DNA of 64,000 nt from Bubalus kerabau (lineage: Eukaryota; Chordata; Mammalia; Artiodactyla; Bovidae), in assembly GCF_029407905.1 (NCBI RefSeq), contig NC_073643.1, positions 26,192,001 through 26,256,000 on the forward strand. The letters run 5' to 3'. The position numbers and the translations under genes are program-made. Shown here one piece after another: positions 55,576 to 64,000 of this stretch (position 1 is its first letter; each line of letters begins with the position of its first letter). The notes under the pieces are model-generated. The model ran no database searches and was not told the origin of the DNA. It saw nothing but the letters and a program-made list of their open reading frames with translations.

Positions 55576-56299
55576 TTTATCATGTCATAATGAACCCATT
55601 TTGATTATTCATAAAGTAATAATAGTAGTGCCAGCCTCTTGAGTAGACAAATGCTTATAAACAGAAAGACATCAAACTTTGTTAACTTTAGGAATTCATA
55701 GTAATTTTTTTTTTTTTTTTTTTTTTTTTGGTCACACAAGAGGTTGTTACATATATGCATTGGAGCTACGGGCACATTCAGACAGCCTGGAAGTGAGTGA
55801 GAGAAGGGATTGTTTATGCAGCCTGGGTTTTGCTACCAGTGGCAGCTTAGCACTTGGAGCTAATAAGTGCAGACCCCCTGCCTGATCATATATTGCTTCC
55901 TTTCTGTAGCTCATCTGGAACTCTGGAGTTCACTGAATTGGTAAAGTGGCCCAGACTATATTAAATTATTTTCAGTGTTGCTGTTAACATGAGGAAAGAC
56001 AGCCACAATTAAGTTAACCCAACTCAGCCCAAAGTGAGCTTGCTATAATGAACTCTCTGAATTGTCTGCAATTTCTAAATGCAGTAGCATGAGCTCTACA
56101 TTGAAGAGAAAAATGTCTTTTTCCCCTGGACATGGACAATTTCATTAGTGAATATTTCACTAATGAAAACAAGTGGAATTCAGGCCCTGATTTCAAACAC
56201 AAATTAGAATTTTGATTATTATGAAGTTTTGTATGGAAGTTTTAACATCTTGTGAAATTCTAGTACGGTGAACTACTATAATTTATTCTATTTGCCACA
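55576..56299. other. Unrecognised sequence with a long poly-T tract
   Basis: About 24 T at 55706-55729 followed by GGTCACACAAGAGGTTG. The following 200 bases have balanced composition, as for an antisense retrocopy with its poly-A tail, but no parent gene or TSD was recognised. Confidence 0.35.
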
Positions 56300-56425
56300 A
56301 TAAATGGCAACCCACTCCAGTATTATTGCCTGGAGAATCCCATGGACAGAGGAACCTGGCAGGCTACTATCCATGGGGGTAGCAAGAGTCGGACACAACT
56401 TAGCAACTAAACCACCACCACCACC
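56300..56425 (+). mobile_element. Bov-A monomer or truncated Bov-tA with (ACC)n tail
   Basis: AATGGCAACCCACTCCAGTA, CCCATGGACAGAGGAACCTG, GAGTCGGACACAACTTAGCA then AACTAAACCACCACCACCAC. Only the Bov-A part is present; the tRNA head is missing. AATAAA flanks both ends but is too short to be a TSD call. Confidence 0.85.
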
Positions 56426-56554
56426 ATGAATAAAACATTATTTTATGAACACTGTAAGTAGGGGTGAAAAATACAGTGTCCCACATGTCAGATAATCAAA
56501 ATGAGCACATAATATGTGAGTTGATTTAGAAATGATTATGACAAATGGATTATA

Positions 56555-56885
56555 GAAATGACACATAAGGGACTTCCCTGATGGTCCACTGGTTAAGAAT
56601 TCACCTGCCTATGCGGGGGACACAGATTCAATCCCTAGTGAAGGAGAATTCCACATGTCACAGAGTAACTGAGTCCGCATGCCACAACTACCAAGCCCAC
56701 ACACTCTAGAGTCTGTTCTCTTTAACAAGAGAAGCCACCGCAGTGAGAAGCCTGTGCACCACAACAAAGGTTAGCTGTTGCTCGCCACAACTAGAGAAAG
56801 CCTAGGAGTGGCAACAAAGACCCAGAGTAGCCAAAAACTAAAGATAGTAAATAAAAATTTCTAAGAAAGGAAATAACACATAGGG
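56555..56885 (+). mobile_element. CHR-type SINE, full-length form, 16 bp TSD
   Basis: GGGACTTCCCTGATGGTCCA head, GACACAGATTCAATCCCTAG B-box region, GAAGCCACCGCAGTGAGAAG, CTCGCCACAACTAGAGAAAG, tail TAAATAAAAAT. GAAATGACACATAAGG at 56555-56570 and GAAATAACACATAGGG at 56870-56885 agree at 14 of 16 positions. Confidence 0.95.
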
Positions 56886-57024
56886 AAGAATAACACATAA
56901 GCCTTTAGAAGGCTTAAGGCAAGAGAGCAAGGTATAAGATGTGTACAATAACAAAACAAATCAAACAATCACACAAGTCACCTGGCTTATACAAAAGGAA
57001 TTTTGAACCACAGAATTGGTCCAT

Positions 57025-57192
57025 GTGATTTCAGTTCAGTTCAGTTCAGTCACTCAGTCATGTCCGACTCTTTGTGATCCCATGGACTGCAGCACGCCAG
57101 GCCTCCCTGTCCAGCATCAACTCCCAGAGTTTACTCAAACTCATGTCCATTGAGTCAGTGATGCCATCCAACCATCTCATCCTCCGTGATTT
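57025..57192 (-). mobile_element. BovB copy L, 154 base 3' stub with 7 bp TSD
   Basis: Minus strand; (TTCAG)n tail at 57031-57050, then the terminal 150 bases to CTCATCCTCC. GTGATTT at 57025-57031 and 57186-57192 is the TSD. A 60-codon frame crossing its edge is a chance fusion with flanking DNA. Confidence 0.93.
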
Positions 57193-58074
57193 ACTTTCTG
57201 CAAACCTAAATCTGTTCAACACCTCCTTTGTGCTGTTCATTTTTAACCAATAGAAGTAATTATACTGTGATCTAATCTAAGTGGCTCCATCATGTTCAAA
57301 TAAATATAACTCAAGTAAAATATACATTGCAAACTCAAACTCATTTACTTTTTAGCATTCTCTATATTATTAAGGGTATTTTTTGGTCTTCCATCTATGA
57401 GTATATATTTCCAGATGGGTAAGGCTATCATTAAAAAAAAAAAGAACTCATCTATATGTAATATTGCTAACATTAAAATTAGGCTAAATTAGTCATTGGG
57501 GTTTCATGCATAATTAAGATATAATATATTGCTGACAAAATTTAAACTTTGATCTTTTACTTGACAAAATACTCTTTTAATTAATATTGCTACATGAATA
57601 TTTAAACTTTAAAGTGGAGAATCAATAAGAAAGACAAATAATACTTAAAGGAAATACACATATTTCTAAATAACATATGATATTTCTAAGTAACACACTA
57701 CATCATACCACTGATGCTTTCCAGACATACAGTCTTACCATATTTCTTTGGTACATCAAAATTTAAAAAATAATGGGTGTCTATGTAAAATTTTGAGTGA
57801 CAATAAAAGGGAACAAAGATAAAAATTTTAACAAAGATAAAATTTATTAGCTTTTAATGGCATGACCAAGAACAAACTATGTTTTAGTTAACTATGCTAA
57901 GGTCCTGATAAAGGAACGTGTGTAAACACAGACATTTTCCAGGCCACTATGGAATTTTATAATGGAGCGGATGAACAGACATGACATAGTCATACATATA
58001 AAAGTAAAACTACTGCACTGAAAAGTGGTATGACAAAGAAGGGCAAGGTTCTTTGAAGGCACATGAGAGAAAGA
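57193..58074. other. Unrecognised AT-rich sequence
   Basis: Nothing recognised. Confidence 0.35.
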
Positions 58075-58640
58075 AATTGACCTAGTTAGATTGTAGAAGT
58101 CTTCCCTGAGGAAATAGCTGAACGGAGATGTGAAGAGTTCAAGTGAATTAGCAGAAAGAGGCTGGTAAATGGGGTTTTAAGAGCAGGAATTGAATATGGG
58201 AAGTTTTCACCAGAAGGGGGCAAGGTTAACTGCAAGAACTGAAAAAGTTGCTTGTGGTTGTATCACAGAGAAGGGGAAGAAGTTTAGTGTGTGGGAAAGT
58301 GAAAAATAGTCCAAGGTCAGGTAGTTATGTTAAGGATTTTAGTGTTTGTCCTAAGACATTGGGGATCCTTGGAAAGGTTTACTAGGGGATGGACAGATTT
58401 CCATTTTAATCTGGATTCAGTCCAGTAGTAGGTTGAGGTAAAAACAGGAGAAGAAATAAGGGGACCTATATGTCTATTACTGTAGTAGAGGTTAAAAAAA
58501 GAAAGAAAGAAAGAAAACAAAAAAATAATGGTATCTTGGCAAAGAAAATGTAAACCAGCCAGATTTATTGATGGATTAGATGTGGGCTGGGAGGTCAGGA
58601 GGTGTCACATGTGGCTTCCTGTTTTCTAGTTTTTAAATCT
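58075..58640 (+). mobile_element. Ancient mammalian repeat, family not assigned
   Basis: Purine-rich blocks GTTAAGGATTTTAGTGTTTG, CATTGGGGATCCTTGGAAAG, TTTACTAGGGGATGGACAG, and GATGGATTAGATGTGGGCTG then GGCTTCCTGTTTTCTAG are in the order of a widespread old mammalian repeat, but I cannot name it with confidence. A GAAA run at 58494-58517 lies inside it. Confidence 0.45.
58494..58517 (+). repeat. (GAAA)n microsatellite
   Basis: AAAGAAAGAAAGAAAGAAAA within the old repeat. Confidence 0.85.
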
Positions 58641-59857
58641 CTCTTTCCTGGAAACACAGATAATAGATGTAATATGCCTTATGAAATCCAGGTTTCTCAC
58701 TTGATTCTAAAAATAGCTGTTGTCAAAGAGAATAAAAATTCAGTTTCAAGATCAATCTACTTTTAACATCTTCCTATTCTACCGTTAAGATCCAGCTTAT
58801 AAAGTCATTTCTTATTGGAATTGTATTCAAATTAATCCAATCTTTCCAGTTTTTTTATAAAATTTAAACAGAAAACTCTGATGTTTTTCAAATACATATA
58901 TTTCCCCCCCTTACCCCCCGAATTATCAAAGAAAAATAGCCTTCCTGTTTAAAAAAAATAATTTCATACTTTTTCACATCACTGAACACAGATGTGCCTG
59001 ACAATGTATACGTGGTTACCTCTAACACTGACTCTTGTATAAACAGGTTGTCTCTGTTGACAAGCTACTGTCAGAAATAAATAAGGTATAAAAACTGAGC
59101 AGGAAAATTCTGTCTACTCAGAAAGTGGTGTTTCTATTGCTATCTGAGTCAAATTATCTTTTTACAATACAATTAAAAACTGCTCCACAAGCATCTTTTA
59201 AAAACTGGAAATTGTTAAAGCTTACTGAATCCTTTGCAAGTGGCTGGTCATCCAAAACAACATTTAAATTGCAAAAATTTTATCTACAATGCTGGAAGTA
59301 AATTAGCAACCATTTATATGGTACATTCATATATATCTTATGACATTTTTACTGTTACACTGTTTTCAATTTTTTTTTTTTTACTTTCCTGTCTTAATTT
59401 CACCATGAAAATTTATCTTTTACTTATAATTTATCTATGGGAATTTAAAAAAAAAAATGCTTTATAATTCTGTTAGAATACTCTGAAGTCTTTCAAGTGA
59501 GGCCCTGTTATACAACTGGGATACTCCAGGTAGTTGGCATTACTTTGAATCTGCTTTATCAGAGCAGCACAGGAGCTAATACATCTTTTCAGTGCCTATT
59601 CTTTTATGTTGCATCTGGGTAGAAAAGCAATCTGGAAAACTACAAAGGGCCCCAATAAAAGCTATCATATTCTATGTATATAAAGCATATGTATTTGCTG
59701 AAGGTATGTTCAAAATGAGTAGGAAAGTGTTAGAAGATGAGAAATACACAAAAAGATGATTTCAATTTTTTTTCTCTTACAATTATAGGTCCCAGTCAAT
59801 AACTAACTTGTATGCGGTTAAACCCTTTTCTTATGTTCTTATCTATAGAATGGATAT
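58641..59857. other. Unrecognised AT-rich sequence
   Basis: No gene or repeat recognised. Confidence 0.35.
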
Positions 59858-60087
59858 AAGAACATATAGCCTGGGGACTTCCTTGCTAGTTCAGTGGCTA
59901 AGAATCTATGCTCCCAGTGTAGGAGGCCTGGGTTTGGTCCTTGGTCTGGGAACTAGATCTCACATGCCACAGCTAAGAGTTTACATGCTGCAACTGAAGA
60001 GTCTGCTAGCTGCAATGATGATCAAAGATCCTGCATTCCAGGACTAAGCGCCAGCACAGCCAATTAAAAAAAAAAAAGAACATATAG
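59858..60087 (+). mobile_element. CHR-type SINE with 12 bp TSD and poly-A tail
   Basis: GGGGACTTCCTTGCTAGTTC head, GGGTTTGGTCCTTGGTC, GGAACTAGATCTCACATGCC, then GCCAGCACAGCCAATT and a poly-A run. AAGAACATATAG at 59858-59869 and 60076-60087 is an exact TSD. Confidence 0.96.
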
Positions 60088-60095
60088 GCCGACTG

Positions 60096-60331
60096 CTCTT
60101 TTGTCTGTGTGTTCTCAGTCGCTTCAGCTGTGTACGACTCTTTGTGATCCCATGGACTGTAGCCCACCAGGCTCCTCTCTCCGTGGGGTTCTCCAGGCAA
60201 GAACACTGGAGTAGGTTGCCATTTCCTCCTCCAGGGCATCTTTCCGACCCAGGGATCAAACGTGAATCTCCTGTACTGCAGGGAGATTCTTTACCACTGA
60301 ACCACCTGGGAAGCCCAACTCTTTGGTCTGT
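60096..60331 (-). mobile_element. Bov-tA SINE with 13 bp TSD
   Basis: Antisense: CTCAGTCGCTTCAGCTGTGT, CTCCAGGCAAGAACACTGGA, head complement ACCACCTGGGAAGCCC. CTCTTTTGTCTGT at 60096-60108 and CTCTTTGGTCTGT at 60319-60331 differ at one base. It lies 8 bases from the CHR SINE. Confidence 0.95.
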
Positions 60332-60378
60332 AGTACAGTTAAAATATAATATAACTTGCATAGGCTTAGACAAAAGCA

Positions 60379-60394
60379 ATATATATATATATAT
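60379..60394 (+). repeat. (AT)n run
   Basis: Sixteen bases of alternating A and T. Confidence 0.8.
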
Positions 60395-60407
60395 TTCATT
60401 AGTCCTC

Positions 60408-60775
60408 AATCCCCCATGTTGGGCTGCCATAATAAAACACCACAAAGTGGGTGGCTCAAACAAGAGGAATTTATTTCTTAGTTGTGGAGACTGGAGGTCC
60501 AAGGTCAAAATGTCAGCAGGTTGGCTCCTTCTGAGGCTTCCCTCTTTGGCTTGCAGATGTGGAATTTCTGTCTGCACCCTCACGTGACCTTTCCTGATAA
60601 GGACATCAGTGGTACAGGATTAGGGCTTTGTCATTATGATCTCTACCATTAATTGTCTCTTTCAAGGCCCATTTCCAAAATAGCCACATTGAGGGGTTAG
60701 GGATTCAGCATATGGTTTGGAGGTTGCAGGAGGGGCACAATTCAGTTCCTAAATATATTCTTTGTTCAGTCGTAA
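60408..60775 (-). mobile_element. MST/MLT1-type solo LTR (ERVL-MaLR)
   Basis: Antisense: GGCTGCCATAATAAAACACC, GTGGGTGGCTCAAACAAGAG, GAGACTGGAGGTCCAAGGTC, CTCACGTGACCTTTCCTGAT, TTTCAAGGCCCATTTCC, GGGGCACAATTCAGTTCCTA. Order and spacing fit a MaLR LTR. Confidence 0.82.
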
Positions 60776-60975
60776 ACACCCTCTTTGCTATTCATCTTGT
60801 TCAGCGTGTACTCTATATTCAAGCATATAAGCATCACATATTTCTCCCACACACTGACTGTAAGAGTATCTCAAAACTTAGCTATTGCTGAATGGAGGCA
60901 AAGTGTATACCAAGTTTTATTTCTCTTCCTTTGTCTTCCATTGGAGATTCAGCTGCTCATTTAATCTCACTCAGA

Positions 60976-61275
60976 GCAAAGCATACTGCTGCTGCTGCTG
61001 CTAAGTCGCTTCAGTTGTGTCCGACTCTGTGCGACCCCATAGACGGCAGCCCACTAGGCTACTCTGTCCCTGGGATTCTCCAGGCAAGAATACTGGAGTG
61101 GGTTGCCATTTCCTTCTCTAATGCATGAAAGTGAAAAGTGAAAGTGAAGTCGCTCAGTTGTGCCTGACTCTTAGCGACTCCATGGACTGGAACCTACCAG
61201 GCTCTTCCGTTTATGGGATTTTCCAGGCAAGAGTACTGGAGTGGGGTGCCATTGCCTTCTCTGGCAAAGCATACT
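60976..61275 (-). mobile_element. BOV-A2 SINE with 12 bp TSD
   Basis: Antisense dimer with a clean (GCT)n tail complement, CTAAGTCGCTTCAGTTGTGT, AATGCATGAAAGTG junction, end GTGCCATTGCCTTCTCTG. Body 60988-61263. Exact TSD GCAAAGCATACT at 60976-60987 and 61264-61275. Confidence 0.97.
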
Positions 61276-62640
61276 AGGACACGTTATTTCTATGTATCTT
61301 TGAGAAATAAGGCAGGTGTGTTACAATTATATGGCTGGGAAAAAAATATACCCAGAAAGAATAACGCAGCAAGAATTCTGCTGAATCCATGCCAGTGAAC
61401 TGCTCTTCTTTTTCCCGTGTTTCAACAATTGCATATTTGGAGTAGACCAATGTGAAATTCTATACTTAGTAATGGTACACAGAGTGCAATGTAATAAACT
61501 TAGAAGTATTCTTTTGTTCTAGGGTAATTTGAGTAAAGTGTCACATTATAATTATAGACAACCTGCAGTGTTGCTAAAGTTTAGAAAATGTTTTCTTTTT
61601 AAAAATCATATAATGGTACAGTTTTTATGGTGGAGAAGGAAAATTACTTTTCCTCTACCACAACTAAAGAACATGTGCAGGTATCACAGCCTAATGTGAA
61701 TTTCTTCCAGATGGTCTCTATGTTTTCACATTTTTATCCAACCTTGGAATTGCCACATGACTGCACACAGGCTTGGAATCCACAAGTTATAAACATCTAG
61801 GGTACAAACAGGATGATCTAATGAGTGAATCTGGATGCAAATTTTTCAACTGGCACTAGATAGCAAAAGAAAGTCTGGAACAGTGGCAAAGAAGGAGTCC
61901 ATCTTTTGAGTGACAGATTGATTTATATAACCACATTCCCAGAGAAGATTCAGTGTAGCTCACAAGGATACATAAAGTATAACAAGATATTTAAAAGGCA
62001 AAGGTGGAAGGGTAATAAGAAAACGTAGATGAGGACAGAAAAGTGAAATGAGACCAAGAAAATAGCATGGTATGCTCATCTTTACACTTGAATCAGCATT
62101 CAAATTTGGGCTAAGCTTTCCAGCAGCCTAACTGGAGGAGGGAGACACAGTCAGTCATGTAGTTCATAGTCTCCAAAAGATAAACCAAGCCAATTAAGCT
62201 CAGATGAAACACAATTACTCTTGGTAGTAAAATTAGAAATTTCTTCTGTGAATACTTATAAAAGAGGCAATGTATGACTTGGTAACATCCTGTTAATAAC
62301 TTATTAAACATCTTCAATTTCAGCTAGAATAGATCAAGAAAATCCATTGAAGAGAGAATTGCTTGCTTTTCCGCGGAGCTTAAGATACTATTTTTCAGAT
62401 GTGTGACCTAGTTTACACCTATTGTCTCACTATAATTATTCATAGTACCACATGCACTCTCAAAAATGTCCCAGTTAGGATAATAGATTCTGTGCATACT
62501 CTACTTAAAAAGTGAGTGTTTTCTTCTTCATGGCAAGATACATGTGCCAAAGACCAAGTTACTTAACTTTCTGAGACTTCAAATTCCTCACATCAAATAG
62601 GAATGAGAGATAATACTGTCAGTTAAACGTGCTTTCAGTG
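61276..62640. other. Unrecognised sequence
   Basis: 1.4 kb with no recognised repeat or gene. Confidence 0.35.
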
Positions 62641-62834
62641 TATTTTTTTAAACTGCCATTACAAACTGCCACAGATGGGTAGCTTAAATGACAGAAATTA
62701 ATTTTCTCACAATTCTGGAGGCTAGAAGCTTGACATCAATGTTAGGCAGAATTGGCGTCTTCAGGGGCCTCTCTCTTTAGCATGTACATGGCTATCTTCT
62801 CCTTGGGTCTCCACATGTTCTTTTCTCTGTGCAT
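62641..62834 (-). mobile_element. MST/MLT1-type LTR, left part
   Basis: AACTGCCACAGATGGGTAGC, ACAGAAATTAATTTTCTCAC, AATTCTGGAGGCTAGAAG match an antisense MaLR LTR. It is split at 62834 by BovB M and resumes at 63184. Confidence 0.8.
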
Positions 62835-63183
62835 TTGTTGTTGTTCAGTCGCTGAGTCACGTCCGACTCTTTGTGACCCCATGGACTGTAGCATATCAGG
62901 CTCCCCTGTCCTCTGCTGCCTTCTGGAGTTTGCTCAAATTCATGTCCATTGAGTCAGTGATGCTATCTAATCATCTCATCCTCTGCTGCCCCCTTCTCCT
63001 TTTGCCTTCAATCTTTCCAGCATCAGGTTCTTTACCAATGAGTCAGTTCTTTGCATCAGTGGCCAAACTATTGGACTTTCAGCTTCAAAATCAGTCCTTC
63101 GGAAGAATATTCAGGGTTGATTTCCTTTAGGATTGACCTCTTTACAGTCCAAGGACCTCTCAAGAGTCTTCTCCTCTGTGCAT
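62825..63183 (-). mobile_element. BovB copy M with TTG-type tail and 10 bp TSD
   Basis: Minus strand, body 62835-63173, 3' end CAGTCGCTGAGTCACGTCCG with a (TTG)n tail complement at 62835-62846 instead of (TTCAG)n. Exact TSD CTCTGTGCAT at 62825-62834 and 63174-63183. Only about 330 bases of the C-terminal coding part remain; moderately diverged. Confidence 0.94.
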
Positions 63184-63284
63184 ATCAATGGCCTAATGTC
63201 TTCTTTTACAGACATCATTAGGATGGGTTAGGTCCTACCCATATAGCTTCACTGTACTTAATTACCTCTTTAAAGACTTTGTTT
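63184..63284 (-). mobile_element. MST/MLT1-type LTR, right part
   Basis: ATCATTAGGATGGGTTAGGT, CCTACCCATATAGC, TTAATTACCTCTTTAAAGAC continue the LTR broken at 62834. It is cut again by BovB N at about 63285. Confidence 0.75.
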
Positions 63285-64000
63285 TCAAGAAAATTCCAAA
63301 AAAAATCTACTTCTGATTTATTGACTACACCAAAGCCTTTGACAGTGTGTATCACTACAAACTGTGGAAAATTCTTAAAGAGATGGGAATACCAGACCAC
63401 CTGACCTGCCTCCTGAGAAATCTGCATGCAGGTCAAAAAGCAACAGTTAGAACTGGACATGGGAAAATGGACTGGTTCCAAGTTGGGAAAGGAGTATGTC
63501 AAGGCTGTATATTGTCACCCTCCTTATTTAACTTATATGCAGAGTACATCATGAGAAATGCTGGGCTGGATGAAGCACAAAATGGAATCAAGATTGCTGG
63601 GAGAAATATCAATAACCTCAGATATGCAGATGACACCACCCTTATGGCAGAAAGTGAAGAAGAACTCCTCACTTTCATCAAGAGGAGAGTAAAGAAGTTG
63701 GCTTGAAGCTCATCATTTAGAAAAACAAGATCATGGCATCCGGTCCCATCACTTCATGGCAAAGAGATGGGGAAACAATGGAAACAGTGACAGACTTTAT
63801 TTTTTTGGGCTCCAAAATCACAGATGGTGACTGCAGCCATGAAACTAAAAGACGTTCACTCCTTGGAAGAAAATCTATGACCAACCTAGGCAGCATATTA
63901 AAAAGCAGAGACAAAACTTTGCTGACGAGGGTCCGTCTACTTAAAGCTATGATTTTTTTCAGTAGTCACGTATGGATGTGAGAGTTGGGCCATCAAAGTC
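63285..64000 (+). mobile_element. BovB copy N, runs off the window
   Basis: Plus strand. Starts in the RT domain at about 63285 (AAAATTCCAAAAAAAATC) and is still within the thumb at 64000, so its 3' end lies outside. It is inserted in, or directly next to, the MaLR LTR. Confidence 0.94.
63347..63981 (+). pseudogene. BovB reverse transcriptase fragment, partial
   Basis: Copy N coding relic. Before the frame start, DYTKAFDSV stands for motif A (63320-63346). The 119-codon frame 63347-63706 has KGVCQGCILSP (motif B) and an intact YADD at 63623-63634 (residues 93-96). It is then broken near 63668, where LLTFIKRRVKKLA replaces the usual LKSLLMKVKEESEKVGLK. A thumb piece is at 63733-63981 (ETVTDFIFLGSKI). 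Not functional. Confidence 0.92.

Noticed and set aside
55218..55590. Three overlapping frames of 77-106 codons with poly-Phe
   Set aside because: Poly-Phe comes from the T run in the LTR; the frames are antisense LTR sequence.

Overview
The window is nuclear DNA from a ruminant, most likely a bovid. The evidence is the mix of repeats: LINE RTE elements of the BovB family, Bov-tA and BOV-A2 SINEs (which share the BovB 3' end), cetartiodactyl CHR-type tRNA-derived SINEs, ruminant L1 3' ends and two ruminant-type ERV solo LTRs. Under these lie older mammalian repeats: MIR, L2, MER5, MLT1/MST (ERVL-MaLR) LTRs, old L1 and a mariner relic. I cannot tell cattle from sheep, goat or another bovid. 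I found no host protein-coding exon, tRNA, rRNA or snRNA gene. All longer translated stretches are fragments of transposable-element proteins or chance frames, so this looks like intergenic or deep-intronic sequence.

Layout. 1-880: decayed mariner transposase, minus strand. 2.7-4.0 kb: MIR, BOV-A2, L2. 4.7-8.5 kb: an L1 3' end split by a 2.6 kb BovB, then a second L1 3' end. 8.9-10.6 kb: a 5'-inverted BovB with flanking target-site duplications (TSDs). 10.7-15.7 kb: Bov-tA, BOV-A2, an L1 tail, an MLT1-like LTR, old L1 coding relics and an internally deleted BovB. 15.7-18.5 kb: the longest stretch in which I recognise no repeat. 18.5-27.4 kb: a SINE-rich stretch with two BovB 3' ends in opposite orientation. 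27.8-30.2 kb: antisense L1 interrupted by a BovB and a solo ERV LTR. 30.6-38.4 kb: a second 5'-inverted BovB, a 4.1 kb BovB reaching far upstream of its ORF, and an MLT1 LTR. 38.4-45.2 kb: mostly unrecognised sequence with MER5, Bov-tA and L1. 45.2-49.6 kb: a small 5'-inverted L1, a young BovB 3' end with a 12 bp TSD, and a 2.7 kb BovB with most of an ORF. 51.3-64 kb: further BovB 3' ends, SINEs, a solo ERV LTR, and an MST-type LTR hit by two BovB insertions, the last running off the window.

BovB accounts for about 17.7 kb (roughly 28 percent) in 14 copies. None keeps an intact ORF: each that covers the coding region has stops, frameshifts, deletions or truncation. The SINEs are the non-autonomous partners; their 3' ends match the BovB 3' end, which is the established basis for mobilisation by BovB machinery.

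The most interesting signal is structural. Two BovB copies (8937-10636 and 32008-32998) and one L1 (45281-45498) have an inverted 5' segment joined to a correctly oriented 3' segment inside one TSD pair. This is the signature of twin priming, best known for L1 and here seemingly used by an RTE-clade LINE. Two other BovB copies begin at almost the same internal nucleotide.
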